Source: Sagittula sp048553715 (GTDB lineage Bacteria; Pseudomonadota; Alphaproteobacteria; Rhodobacterales; Rhodobacteraceae). From it: a DNA stretch of 64,000 bases. Shown here piece after piece: positions 45,220-53,583 of the stretch. Each line of letters starts with the position of its first letter. The first letter of the stretch is position 1. The notes beneath the pieces are model-generated. The model was given only the letters and a program-made list of their open reading frames with translations, searched no databases and was not told the origin of the DNA. The stretch lies in the NCBI RefSeq assembly GCF_048553715.1, contig NZ_JBLZNC010000002.1, forward strand, positions 124,001 through 188,000. Direction: 5' to 3'. The position numbers were made by a program, and so were the translations under genes.

Positions 45220-45242
45220 TAGGTATTTTAACCAAGGAAAAA
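45220..45242 (-). repeat. short interspersed repeat, copy 2 (inverted)
   Basis: The reverse strand reads TTTTTCCTTGGTTAAAATAC, then CTA, an inverted partner of copy 1 about 80 nt away. Together the two could form a long-range hairpin between ccmE and argC. Confidence 0.55.
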
Positions 45243-45266
45243 CAGGGGGCAGCGCCGGTTTACAGC

Positions 45267-46295
45267 CTAGGGGAAGCAGGGCGCGAGCATGAGGCCCGAA
45301 AGCTCATCGACACCGAGCATCAAGTTGGCATTCTGCAACGCCTGACCGGACGAGCCCTTGCACAGGTTGTCGAGTGCCGCGACCACGATCACGCGCCCTG
45401 CGCGCCGGTCGGGAACCACGCCGATATGGACAAAGTTGGACCCTCTGACATGGTGGGTCGAAGGCGTTTCTCCCATAGGCAGCACTTGGACAAACGGCTC
45501 GTCAGCGTAGGCCGCCGAGAGCGTTTCAAAGACTGCGTCCGCCGCGCCGCGCAGGTAGGCGGTGGCCAGAATACCGCGATTGAACGGGCCGAGGTGCGGG
45601 GTGAACTGAATGTGCACCGGGCGCCCGGCAAGCGCGCTGAACTCCTGATCGAATTCGCCCAAGTGGCGGTGGGTGCCCCCTACGGCATAGGCGTTGGTGC
45701 CCTCGGACAGTTCGGCATGCAGTAGATTCTCCTTGAGTGACCGCCCCGCCCCGGACACGCCGCATTGCAGGTCCAGAATGATCTCGTCGAGGTCGATCAC
45801 GCCAGCCTGTATCAAAGGGCGGAGAATGTACTGGCCGGTCGCGGCATTGCAGCCTGTACCTGCGACCAGCCGCGCGGATTTGATGTCCTCGCGGTAGAAT
45901 TCGGTCAGCCCGTAGACCGCTTCTTTTTGCAGGTCCGGCGCGGCATGGGTATTGCCGTACCATGTCTTGTAATCTTCCGGGTCGCGCAGCCGGAAATCCG
46001 CCGACAGATCCACGATCTTTACTGTTTTGGGCAGCTTGGCGATCACCTCTTGCGAGGTCTTATGAGGCAAGGCGCAAAAGCACAGGTCGATTTCGGAGAA
46101 ATCGATCTGTTCCCATGTGACCAGATCCGGCAGGGTGAGATGGCGCAGATGCGGGAACACGGCGCCGACGCTTTGCCCGGCCTTGGAATTCGCCGCCAGT
46201 GCCGCGATCTCAAAAGAGGGGTGTGTGGCAATCAGGCGGATCAGCTCGGCCCCAGTGTAGCCGGACGCACCGATGATGGCGATGGAATGGGTCAT
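45267..46295 (-). CDS. argC: N-acetyl-gamma-glutamyl-phosphate reductase
   Basis: 342 residues. It performs NADPH-dependent reduction in the third step of arginine synthesis. Rossmann motif IIGASGYTGAELIRL, VDLSADFRLRD, and catalytic Cys149 in GTGCNAATGQY, the form found in alphaproteobacteria. GVSGAGRSLKENLLHAELSE and CKGSSGQALQNANLM near the C-terminus complete the pattern. Two overlapping upstream ORFs precede it; the longer ends in an ATGA overlap with this start. No other arg gene is adjacent. Confidence 0.95.
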   Translation of the reverse strand: MTHSIAIIGASGYTGAELIRLIATHPSFEIAALAANSKAGQSVGAVFPHLRHLTLPDLVTWEQIDFSEIDLCFCALPHKTSQEVIAKLPKTVKIVDLSADFRLRDPEDYKTWYGNTHAAPDLQKEAVYGLTEFYREDIKSARLVAGTGCNAATGQYILRPLIQAGVIDLDEIILDLQCGVSGAGRSLKENLLHAELSEGTNAYAVGGTHRHLGEFDQEFSALAGRPVHIQFTPHLGPFNRGILATAYLRGAADAVFETLSAAYADEPFVQVLPMGETPSTHHVRGSNFVHIGVVPDRRAGRVIVVAALDNLCKGSSGQALQNANLMLGVDELSGLMLAPCFP

Positions 46296-46393
46296 GGGAC
46301 ACCTCGGATTTTCGAAAGAACAGGACAGGCAGCAGCGGCGCGCAAAGGCGCGCGGGGGGCGTTATCGTCGGCCAAGGGGGGCGGTTGCGCCAT
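46292..46393 (-). CDS. upstream ORF 2 overlapping the argC start
   Basis: A 33-codon frame (MAQPPPLADDNAPRAPLRAA at the start) whose TGA overlaps the argC ATG (ATGA). It has only the same distant Shine-Dalgarno sequence as uORF1. GC-rich sequence keeps frames open by chance, so translation is uncertain, but if used it would couple to argC. Confidence 0.25.
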   Translation of the reverse strand: MAQPPPLADDNAPRAPLRAAAACPVLSKIRGVP

Positions 46394-46397
46394 ACAT
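46362..46397 (-). CDS. putative argC leader peptide (uORF 1)
   Basis: An 11-codon frame, MYGATAPLGRR, with a strong AAGGAG seven nt before its ATG. It ends with tandem CGA arginine codons directly before TAA. A GCGCGC-CTTT-GCGCGC hairpin (46338-46353) begins 8 nt after the stop. Arg-Arg at the end of a leader before an arginine biosynthetic gene suggests ribosome-mediated control by arginyl-tRNA supply. No U-tract follows the hairpin, so effects on translation or Rho are likelier than classical termination. Confidence 0.5.
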   Translation of the reverse strand: MYGATAPLGRR

Positions 46398-46493
46398 GCT
46401 GTGTCTCCTTGTCTCACCGCTTAGCCAAAACGACAGCGGGAATCAATGCACAAGCAAGTCGGCGCCCAGCCTTGGGTCGCGACACCTGCCCCC

Positions 46494-47306
46494 TTAGACG
46501 GATTCGAACGTAATCTGACGCTTGAGAAAGCTGGTGGCGTGGCGCGACACCTTCTCCGGCGTGCCCGTGGTCAGGAACCGTGTGCTTTGTCCCTGCCCCA
46601 GCATATTGGGATGGCGGCCGAGATAGTCCGCCAGACTGTCGGGCACCAGATCCGCCTGGCTGAGCAGTTGCACATCGGCGCCCAGCGCATCCTGGAAGAT
46701 GTCGAACATCAACGGGTAATGGGTGCAGCCCAAAATCGCCGCCTGCGGCTTTGGCATCTTGCGTTTCAGCGCGTCCACATGACTGCGCACAAGCGCCTCT
46801 GCCAGGATCATGTCGCCTTCTTCGATGGCATCCACCAGACCGCCGCAGGCCTGCGCCTCCACATCGACGCCGATGGCGCGGAAGGCCAGTTCCCGCTGAA
46901 AGGCCCGGCTGCTGACGGTCGCGGGCGTTGCAAACAGCGCCACATGTTGCACGGCCACCTCGCGCGGGGGGGAGTTGTCGCCCCATTGGCGTTCGGTGAG
47001 CGCCTCGATCAGCGGAACGAAAACCCCCAGCACGCGCTTGTCCGACGGGATCCAGCTTTCCTGCATCCGGCGCAGCGCCGCAGCGCTGGCGGTGTTGCAG
47101 GCCAGCACCACCAGATCGCAGCCTTCGTCCCACAGACGTTCCACCGCGCGGGTCGTCAGGTCGTAGATGTCATCGGCATCGCGCACCCCGTAAGGCGCAT
47201 GAGCGCTGTCGGCGAAATAGACAAAGGGCACATCCGGCAGGCGCCGCTGCACCGCATCCAGAACCGTCAAGCCGCCCAGACCCGAATCGAACACACCAAC
47301 TGCCAT
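46494..47306 (-). CDS. murI: glutamate racemase
   Basis: 270 residues. It supplies D-glutamate for peptidoglycan. The two catalytic cysteines are in LACNTASAAAL and LGCTHYPLM, the N-terminal VGVFDSGLGGLTVL holds the catalytic Asp/Ser, and FADSAHAPYG is also typical. The ATG at 47306 begins the canonical sequence. It lies 25 nt downstream of the acyltransferase gene and is probably co-transcribed with it. Confidence 0.95.
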   Translation of the reverse strand: MAVGVFDSGLGGLTVLDAVQRRLPDVPFVYFADSAHAPYGVRDADDIYDLTTRAVERLWDEGCDLVVLACNTASAAALRRMQESWIPSDKRVLGVFVPLIEALTERQWGDNSPPREVAVQHVALFATPATVSSRAFQRELAFRAIGVDVEAQACGGLVDAIEEGDMILAEALVRSHVDALKRKMPKPQAAILGCTHYPLMFDIFQDALGADVQLLSQADLVPDSLADYLGRHPNMLGQGQSTRFLTTGTPEKVSRHATSFLKRQITFESV

Positions 47307-47331
47307 CTGCCTGCCCTTTTTATGCGCGGAT

Positions 47332-48216
47332 CTAATGCCGCGATCTGTGTCTTTCCTCGAACTCGAAGCCGTAGTCAAAGCTCGGCAAGGGAGTCGGCGA
47401 CAACTCATAGGTGCTCTTGCGGAGGAAATCCATCATGGCGCGCGGATCTTTGGCGCGCGACGTGATGTCATCCTGTGCGATGGGTTCGCCGATGGCCACC
47501 CGCACCGGACTGTCGACGCGCTTGCGGAATTCCTTGATCAGCAGCCCCATGCGCAGCGTGTAATGCATGTGCGAAGCCAGCTGGAACAGGCGCGAGGTAT
47601 GGCCGTCGAAGTAGATCGGCACCACCGTCGCACCTGATTTCGCGATCATCTTGGCGGTAAAGGTGCGCCAGCCCGGGTCCATCGGTTGACCAAAGGGTTT
47701 TTCCGCAGTGGCCACCGTGCCGCCGGGAAAGATGCCGATACAGCCGCCCTGCCCCAGATAGTTCAGGCAGTTGCGGCGCGTCTCGATGTTTTGGGCCACC
47801 GCCTCGCGGGTCTCGTCAAAGGAGATCGGCAGGATGATGCGATCCAGTTCAGCGGCCTTGCGAAACACCTTATGGGCCAGAATGCGGAAATCGCCCCGTG
47901 CCACGGACATGATATGGCCCAGCATCAGCCCGTCGAGAATGCCGTAGGGGTGGTTTGCGATGACCACCAGTGGCCCGTCTTTTGGCAGATTGGCAAGGCT
48001 GCCGCCAATCACCTCCAGCTGCAGACCGTAGCGGTTGACCATGACCTCCCAGAAATCGCGGCCCTGTGCCACTTCCTGATCGTAGCCGGCTGCGCGTTTG
48101 ATCAGCCCCAGCCGCCCTGTGGCATTTTCCATCAGGCGGATCATGGCCCGCCCGCCACGGGACTGCGCGGAGTGGGCATAGGAAATGTCACGGGTGACAT
48201 CGCGGTGGTTCTGCAT
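47332..48216 (-). CDS. lysophospholipid acyltransferase family protein (PlsC-like)
   Basis: 294 residues. The acyltransferase block I is NHPYGILDG (His and Asp spaced as in the NHPxGxxDG subfamily), block III is GIFPGGTVATAEKPFG, and a later block reads GATVVPIYFDGHTSRLFQ. It probably acylates glycerophospholipid or a related ornithine-type lipid at the inner membrane. The start is uncertain: ATG 48216 (MQNHRDVTRDIS) is taken, with 48240 as an alternative. An upstream AT-rich patch repeats TGACA/TGTCA sequences. Confidence 0.82.
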   Translation of the reverse strand: MQNHRDVTRDISYAHSAQSRGGRAMIRLMENATGRLGLIKRAAGYDQEVAQGRDFWEVMVNRYGLQLEVIGGSLANLPKDGPLVVIANHPYGILDGLMLGHIMSVARGDFRILAHKVFRKAAELDRIILPISFDETREAVAQNIETRRNCLNYLGQGGCIGIFPGGTVATAEKPFGQPMDPGWRTFTAKMIAKSGATVVPIYFDGHTSRLFQLASHMHYTLRMGLLIKEFRKRVDSPVRVAIGEPIAQDDITSRAKDPRAMMDFLRKSTYELSPTPLPSFDYGFEFEERHRSRH

Positions 48217-48336
48217 CGTCAATATCTCATAGGCGGCCAAGGGGCCGAGTGTCGCGGTTCATGCGTTCTGGACATGTCATGTAACAGCTTCATGACAGTT
48301 TCATGACACATCCAGCAACCGCGACACCAGCTTTGC

Positions 48337-51300
48337 CTATTCTGCGGCCTTGGCCAAGCCTTTCCCGCCATCGCGCAAACTGGCCAGCAGCTCTTCGCGG
48401 CGTTTTTCGGCACGGGCGGCGTTCGCCTGTTTCACCGGACCAAAGCCACGGATCGTCAGCGGGAGTTCCGCAAGGGCGATCAGCGGCTCCATGATCTTTG
48501 GCGCCGCGCGCGGCAGCCATTCGGCCATATCCGCCTCGTATTGTGCGATCAGGGCGCGTTCCATGCGGCGCTCTTCAGTGCGGCCAAAGGGGTCAAGGGC
48601 TGTGCCGCGCAGCCCCTTCATCCGCGCCAGCCAGCGAAAGCCGGTCAGCATGCGCGGGCCAAAGGCTTTCTTGCGCGGACGACCGTCGCTGCCCTCCTCG
48701 CTCAGGATCGGCGGGGCGAGATGGAACTGCATCTCGAAATCCCCGTCAAAGGCGGCGCGGGCCTTGGCTTCGGTCTCCAGATGCAGGCGCGCGACTTCGT
48801 ATTCGTCCTTGTAGGCCAGCAGCTTGTGGTATCCCAATGCCACAGCTTCTTTCAGGCGCGGGTCATCAATCGGGCGCAGCATATCACGGTAGCGCGCGGC
48901 GAGCGCCTCGTTCTGATAGGCGGTCAGATGGCGCGCACGAAAGGCGATGCGTTCGTCCAGCGTCTTTGGTTTGTCCACCACCACAGGGGCCATCACCGCC
49001 GCCGCCTGCTCAGGGTGCAGCACCGCCCAGCGCCCGATGTCGAAGGCGCGCAGGTTGCCCGCCACCGCCGCGCCATTGAGCTCAATTGCCTGCTGGATCG
49101 CGGACAAAGACAGCGGCACCAGCCCCTGCTGCCACGCCGCCCCAAGGATCATGACGTTGGAAAAGATCGAATCCCCCATGGTGGCCCGCGCCAGTTCCGA
49201 GGCATCGAAAAAGCGCACACGGTCTTTCAGACGCGCCTGAAGCGCCATCTGCAAGCGGTCCGTGGGCAGGGTGAATTCCGTGTCGCGGGTAAAGGCGCCG
49301 GTGACGATCTCGTGGCTGTTGACCACCGCGCCTGTGCGCTCTGTGCGGGTCAGGCCCAGCGTCTTGGCCCCGGCCGACACCACCAGATCGCCGCCGATCA
49401 GCGCGTCGGCCTCGCCTGTGGCCACACGCACGGCGCTGATGTCCTCGGGGGCGTTGGCCAGCCGCAGATGGATGTGCACCGCGCCGCCCTTTTGCGCCAG
49501 ACCGGCCATCTCCATCATGGCAGCGCCCTTGCCGTCGATCTGCGCCGCCTGCGCCAGAACCGCGCCGATGGTGACAACGCCCGTGCCACCCACGCCGGTA
49601 ACCACCACATTCCATGTGCCGTCAATCGCGGGCAGCACCGGTTGCGGCAGATCCGGCAGGTCCAGTTCGCGGGTCTGGGCCTTTTTCACCTTAGCCCCTT
49701 TCAGGGTCACAAAGGACGGGCAGAACCCCTTGAGGCAGGACAGATCCTTGTTGCAGGCGCTTTGGTCAATGGCGCGCTTGCGACCCAACTCGGTCTCTTG
49801 CGGGACGATGGCCACGCAGTTGGACTGCACCCCGCAATCGCCGCAACCCTCGCAGACATCGGTGTTGATGAACACCCGCGTGTCGAGGTCGGGAAAGGTG
49901 CCACGCTTGCGGCGGCGGCGTTTCTCGGCCGCACAGGTCTGGATGTACAGCAGCACTGACACCCCCTCGAAACCGGCCAGATCGCGCTGGACCGCGTCCA
50001 ACTCGTCGCGCTCGTGCAGGGTGATCCCGTCAGGAAAGCCCGGGCCCAGATCCTCCTTGTCGTCATAGACGACGGCGAGCCGTTCCACGCCCATGGCGCG
50101 CACCTCGGCGGCGATGCGCTGCGGGCTAAGCCCGCCCTCGTTCGCTTGCCCGCCGGTCATCGCCACCGCGTCATTGTACAGGATCTTGTAGGTGATGTTC
50201 ACATTCGCGGCCAAAGCCGCGCGGATCGCAAGCGAGCCGCTGTGGTTGTAGGTGCCATCGCCAAGGTTCTGGAAGACATGGCCGCGCTTGGAAAACGGCG
50301 CCTCGCCGACCCAGTTGACCCCTTCGGCCCCCATATGGGTAAAGCCCTCGGTCTCGCGGTCCATCCATTGCACCATGTAATGACAGCCGATGCCCGCATA
50401 GGCGCGCGATCCATCAGGCACCTTGGTCGAGGAATTATGCGGACAGCCCGCACAGAACCACGGGGTGCGCGTGGCAATCTCTTCGGCATTGTCGGCGCGG
50501 TTGGCCTCGGCAATTTGGGTCAGACCGGCCTTGATGCGGTCGGTGTCGCGCCCCTCTTCGATCAGGATCTCGCCGAGCTTTTGCGCGATCCATACGGGAT
50601 CAAGCGCCCCTTTGGTGGGAAACAGCTCTTCGCGGTGCATGTTGCCTGCGCCGCCCTTGTACCAGCCATAGACCCGCCGCCCGCGCCGGTCGTCAAAGAT
50701 CGCCTCTTTGACCTGCACTTCGATCAGCTTGCGCTTTTCCTCGACGATGACGATCAGTTCCAGCCCCTCGGCCCAGTCGTGAAAGCCCTGCATATCCAGC
50801 GGAAAGGGCTGGCCCACCTTGTAGGTGGTGATGCCCAGCCGCTCGGCCTCGGCCTCGTCGATGCCCAAAAGCGCCAGCGCGTGCTGCAGATCCAGCCAGT
50901 TCTTGCCCGCAGAGACAAAACCGATCTTGGCCCCCGGTTTGCCCCACATCCGCTTGTCCATGCCATTGGCGCGCGAGAACGCCTCGGCGGCAAAGCGTTT
51001 ATGGTCGATCATGCGCGTTTCCTGCGCATGGGGCGTGTCGCCCAACCGGATGTTCAAACCCCCTTCGGGCATGGGGAAGTCGGGCGTGACCAGTTGCATG
51101 CGGTCCACCCGCCCATCGACCACGGCGGTGGCCTCGACCGTGTCCTTCATCGTCTTCAGCCCGACCCAAAGTCCGGAAAACCGGCTGAGCGCATAGGCGT
51201 AGATCCCGTAATCAAGGATCTCCTGCACACCGGCGGGCGAGACCACCGGCATATAGGCATCGACCAAGGCCCATTCCGATTGATGCAGCACGGTGGAGGA

Positions 51301-51753
51301 TTCGCCCGTGTGGTCATCGCCCATCGCCATGATCACACCGCCAAACTGCGATGTGCCGGCCATATTGGCGTGGCGCATGGCATCGCCGGACCGGTCCACC
51401 CCCGGCCCCTTGCCATACCACAGGCCAAAGACACCGTCGTATTTGCCTTCGCCACGCAGCTCTGCCTGTTGGGCGCCCCATAGGGCCGTGGCGGCGAGAT
51501 CCTCGTTCAGCCCCTCTTGGAAAAGAATGTCGGACTGCACCAGATGTTTCTCGGCCCGGCGCATCTGCAAATCAACCGCGCCCAAGGGCGAGCCGCGATA
51601 TCCGGTGCAAAATCCGGCGGTGTGTAACCCTGCCGCGCGATCGCGGGCCTTTTGCGTCAGCAACAGCCGCACCAGCGCCTGCGTGCCGTTCAACAATACC
51701 CTACCCCGTCCCAGATCGAAACGGTCCTCCAGAGTGATGTTCTGCTTGTTCAT
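48337..51753 (-). CDS. indolepyruvate:ferredoxin oxidoreductase, fused subunits
   Basis: 1138 residues. It oxidatively decarboxylates aryl pyruvates (indole-, phenylpyruvate) to aryl-acetyl-CoA. The N-terminal pyrimidine-binding domain starts near residue 15. The TPP domain has YAGIGCHYMVQWMD and LGDGTYNHSGSLAIRAAL. Cysteines in CAGCPHNSS, CEGCGDCGVQSNC and CNKDLSCLKGFCPSF suggest FeS binding. The gamma domain begins VVTGVGGTGVVTIGAVLAQA. The alphaproteobacterial single-chain form is intact. The ATG at 51753 follows GGGAGGCGCGAG. It is divergent from a LysR gene. Confidence 0.93.
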   Translation of the reverse strand: MNKQNITLEDRFDLGRGRVLLNGTQALVRLLLTQKARDRAAGLHTAGFCTGYRGSPLGAVDLQMRRAEKHLVQSDILFQEGLNEDLAATALWGAQQAELRGEGKYDGVFGLWYGKGPGVDRSGDAMRHANMAGTSQFGGVIMAMGDDHTGESSTVLHQSEWALVDAYMPVVSPAGVQEILDYGIYAYALSRFSGLWVGLKTMKDTVEATAVVDGRVDRMQLVTPDFPMPEGGLNIRLGDTPHAQETRMIDHKRFAAEAFSRANGMDKRMWGKPGAKIGFVSAGKNWLDLQHALALLGIDEAEAERLGITTYKVGQPFPLDMQGFHDWAEGLELIVIVEEKRKLIEVQVKEAIFDDRRGRRVYGWYKGGAGNMHREELFPTKGALDPVWIAQKLGEILIEEGRDTDRIKAGLTQIAEANRADNAEEIATRTPWFCAGCPHNSSTKVPDGSRAYAGIGCHYMVQWMDRETEGFTHMGAEGVNWVGEAPFSKRGHVFQNLGDGTYNHSGSLAIRAALAANVNITYKILYNDAVAMTGGQANEGGLSPQRIAAEVRAMGVERLAVVYDDKEDLGPGFPDGITLHERDELDAVQRDLAGFEGVSVLLYIQTCAAEKRRRRKRGTFPDLDTRVFINTDVCEGCGDCGVQSNCVAIVPQETELGRKRAIDQSACNKDLSCLKGFCPSFVTLKGAKVKKAQTRELDLPDLPQPVLPAIDGTWNVVVTGVGGTGVVTIGAVLAQAAQIDGKGAAMMEMAGLAQKGGAVHIHLRLANAPEDISAVRVATGEADALIGGDLVVSAGAKTLGLTRTERTGAVVNSHEIVTGAFTRDTEFTLPTDRLQMALQARLKDRVRFFDASELARATMGDSIFSNVMILGAAWQQGLVPLSLSAIQQAIELNGAAVAGNLRAFDIGRWAVLHPEQAAAVMAPVVVDKPKTLDERIAFRARHLTAYQNEALAARYRDMLRPIDDPRLKEAVALGYHKLLAYKDEYEVARLHLETEAKARAAFDGDFEMQFHLAPPILSEEGSDGRPRKKAFGPRMLTGFRWLARMKGLRGTALDPFGRTEERRMERALIAQYEADMAEWLPRAAPKIMEPLIALAELPLTIRGFGPVKQANAARAEKRREELLASLRDGGKGLAKAAE

Positions 51754-51797
51754 CTCGCGCCTCCCAACGCTGAAATTACAAGCAGTGTACACCAGAA

Positions 51798-51821
51798 TTA
51801 GGTCATTACTACTGACCTTAA
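51798..51821. promoter_or_regulatory. inverted repeat in the IOR/lysR spacer, site 1
   Basis: AGGTCA-N7-TGACCT (51800-51818) with TTA/TAA flanks is a perfect 6-bp-arm inverted repeat, 46 nt before the oxidoreductase start. It is a candidate operator for the divergent LysR regulator or another factor. Confidence 0.5.
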
Positions 51822-51846
51822 CGTAATTTTTTTTCGAGAGCGCTGG

Positions 51847-51861
51847 ATGTTACGTCAACAT
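51847..51861. promoter_or_regulatory. inverted repeat in the IOR/lysR spacer, site 2
   Basis: ATGTT-ACGTC-AACAT has perfect 5-bp arms and lies 60 nt before the LysR start. It is a LysR-box-like site on the regulator's side of the spacer. Confidence 0.45.
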
Positions 51862-51920
51862 AATGTTCCTTTGTTCCATTCGTGCTAGTATGTGGTGCCC
51901 AAAGGCGGAAAGTGGACGGT

Positions 51921-52829
51921 ATGGACTGGGATAAGCTTCGAATATTTCATGCGGTGGCTGATGCGGGCAGCCTGACCCATGCGGGTGAGGCGCTGCATTT
52001 GTCGCAATCGGCGGTGTCCCGACAGGTGCGCGCGCTCGAAGAGGCGTTGAACACCACCCTGTTCCACCGGCATGCGCGCGGGCTGATTCTCACCGAACAG
52101 GGCGAGCTTTTGTTCGATGCCACGTCGTCGATGAACAAGCGCATCGACAGCGCCACCGCCCGCATCCGCGATTCCGAGGAAGAGGTGTTCGGCCAACTGC
52201 GCGTCACCACCACCCATGGCTTTGGCGCCATGTGGCTGGCCCCGCGTCTCGCGAAGCTCTACGAGAAATACCCCGAGCTCAAGATCGACCTGATGCTCGA
52301 GGAACGCGTGCTGGACCTGCCCATGCGCGAGGCCGATGTGGCCATCCGCATGAAGGAACCCAGTCAGGCCGATCTGATCCGCAAACGCCTGATGACCATT
52401 CGCATGCGCATGTATGCCTCGCCCGATTATCTCGCAGCCCACGGCGAGCCGAAGTCCATGGAGGACATGCGCGATCACAGGCTGATCTGTCAGAAACCCG
52501 GCGCGCCGCAGGTCATGGCAGGTGAACAACTGGTGGATTCGCTGCTGGCGCATGACGCGCAAACCGCGCTGACCGTGAACAACTACTTCGGGGTTTTGCA
52601 GGCTGTGGTCGCCAATTTGGGAATTGGCGTGCTTCCCGATTATATTATCGAGGACTTCCCGACGATGGTCCGCGTCCTACCTGATGTAGAAAGCATCGAA
52701 GTGCCTGTTTTTTTGGCATATCCAGAAGAGTTGCGCCAATCCAAGAGGGTATCGGCCTTCCGCGACTTCGTTCAGGAGGAAATCATAGCCCATCGCCGTC
52801 AGTTAAAGGCGATTGTCAGCGACACCTAA
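51921..52829 (+). CDS. LysR-family transcriptional regulator
   Basis: 302 residues. HTH domain: MDWDKLRIFHAVADAGSLTH, LSQSAVSRQVRALEEAL. A coiled linker and the effector-binding domain (about 90-295, from LRVTTTHGFGAMWLAPRLAK) follow. The C-terminal third uses noticeably more AT-rich codons than the rest. The ATG at 51921 is preceded by AAAGTGGACGGT, a weak ribosome site. Divergence from the oxidoreductase implies a local target. A candidate sRNA follows the stop. Confidence 0.9.
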   Translation: MDWDKLRIFHAVADAGSLTHAGEALHLSQSAVSRQVRALEEALNTTLFHRHARGLILTEQGELLFDATSSMNKRIDSATARIRDSEEEVFGQLRVTTTHGFGAMWLAPRLAKLYEKYPELKIDLMLEERVLDLPMREADVAIRMKEPSQADLIRKRLMTIRMRMYASPDYLAAHGEPKSMEDMRDHRLICQKPGAPQVMAGEQLVDSLLAHDAQTALTVNNYFGVLQAVVANLGIGVLPDYIIEDFPTMVRVLPDVESIEVPVFLAYPEELRQSKRVSAFRDFVQEEIIAHRRQLKAIVSDT

Positions 52830-52906
52830 CAACCCAGAGTTTACAAAATTCCTGTGTTATGCGCGCCACGCATGGCAGCAATGCTGCACTTGCGGCACGG
52901 TTTCTC

Positions 52907-52934
52907 TTGATCGACTCAACTTCGATGATTTAAT
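52907..52934 (+). promoter_or_regulatory. promoter candidate for the downstream sRNA
   Basis: TTGATC and TTTAAT are separated by 16 nt. They lie about 80 nt after the LysR stop and 17 nt before the first hairpin of the candidate RNA. Confidence 0.35.
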
Positions 52935-52940
52935 CGGCAC

Positions 52941-53024
52941 TCGACGGTGCGACGCAGGCTTCTGCGTAGCATCTTCAACCTCCCTGTTGGACTTCGGCCG
53001 AGCTTTGTGCTCGGCCTTTTTTTT
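52941..53024 (+). ncRNA. candidate small RNA with three hairpins and a CUCCCU loop
   Basis: In the 357-nt gap between the LysR and DUF454 genes, three hairpins follow closely. The first is ACGCAG-GCTT-CTGCGT (52952-52967). The second is TTCAAC-CTCCCT-GTTGGA (52974-52991). The third is the terminator GGCCGAGC / GCTCGGCC (52996-53016) plus eight T. No good coding frame covers them. A loop carrying CUCCC, complementary to ribosome-binding sites, recalls alphaproteobacterial sRNAs with anti-Shine-Dalgarno loops. It could have its own promoter or be cut from the lysR 3' UTR. Confidence 0.45.
52996..53024 (+). terminator. strong Rho-independent terminator
   Basis: GGCCGAGC-TTTGT-GCTCGGCC followed by TTTTTTTT. 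It ends transcription from lysR or the candidate sRNA. No stronger terminator is seen in the window. Confidence 0.93.
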
Positions 53025-53186
53025 GGCCAAAGGGAATCACACGCTGATTGTGGGCCTCAATGTCTTACCAAAGGCTTTCCACATTCGCCCTTCGCCCTAA
53101 GCTTTGCCATCATGTGACCGATAGGATCTGACCGCGTGCCGCCCCCGCCCCCACAGCCCACCCCACGCCACAAAAAGGCGCACCCG

Positions 53187-53543
53187 ATGGCCCGCCCGCT
53201 TTGGGCCACAGCGGGGGCCGTTTGCGTGGTGCTGGGAGTGATCGGCATCGCCCTACCTATCCTGCCCACCACACCGTTTTTATTGCTGGCAGGGATCTGC
53301 TTTGGCAAAGGCTCCCCCCGCCTGCGCCGCTGGCTGGAAACCCATCCGCGATTGGGCCCGCCCGTGCTGGATTGGGAAACACGCGGCGCCATCGCGCGGC
53401 GACACAAGCGTATGGCACTAGGCATGATGGGCGTGACCTTTGCCTTGGGGCTGATACTGGGCCTGCCCGCGCATGTGCTGGCCATTCAGGCGGCCTGTTT
53501 TGCGGGTGCTGGCACTTACGTCTGGACACGCCCCGACGCATGA
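53187..53543 (+). CDS. YbaN family protein (DUF454)
   Basis: 118 residues. The DUF454 signature ITLPILPTTPF-type motif appears as GVIGIALPILPTTPFLLLAG, followed by FGKGSPRLRRWLETHP. A second helix hairpin lies at the C-terminus. It is a small inner-membrane protein of unknown function. ATG 53187 has AAGG nine nt upstream; a GTG at 53136 would add 17 proline-rich residues and is the alternative. Confidence 0.85.
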   Translation: MARPLWATAGAVCVVLGVIGIALPILPTTPFLLLAGICFGKGSPRLRRWLETHPRLGPPVLDWETRGAIARRHKRMALGMMGVTFALGLILGLPAHVLAIQAACFAGAGTYVWTRPDA

Positions 53544-53583
53544 TCCCTATTGGGCTGGCTCTAACCCGCCAAGGATCACGCCC

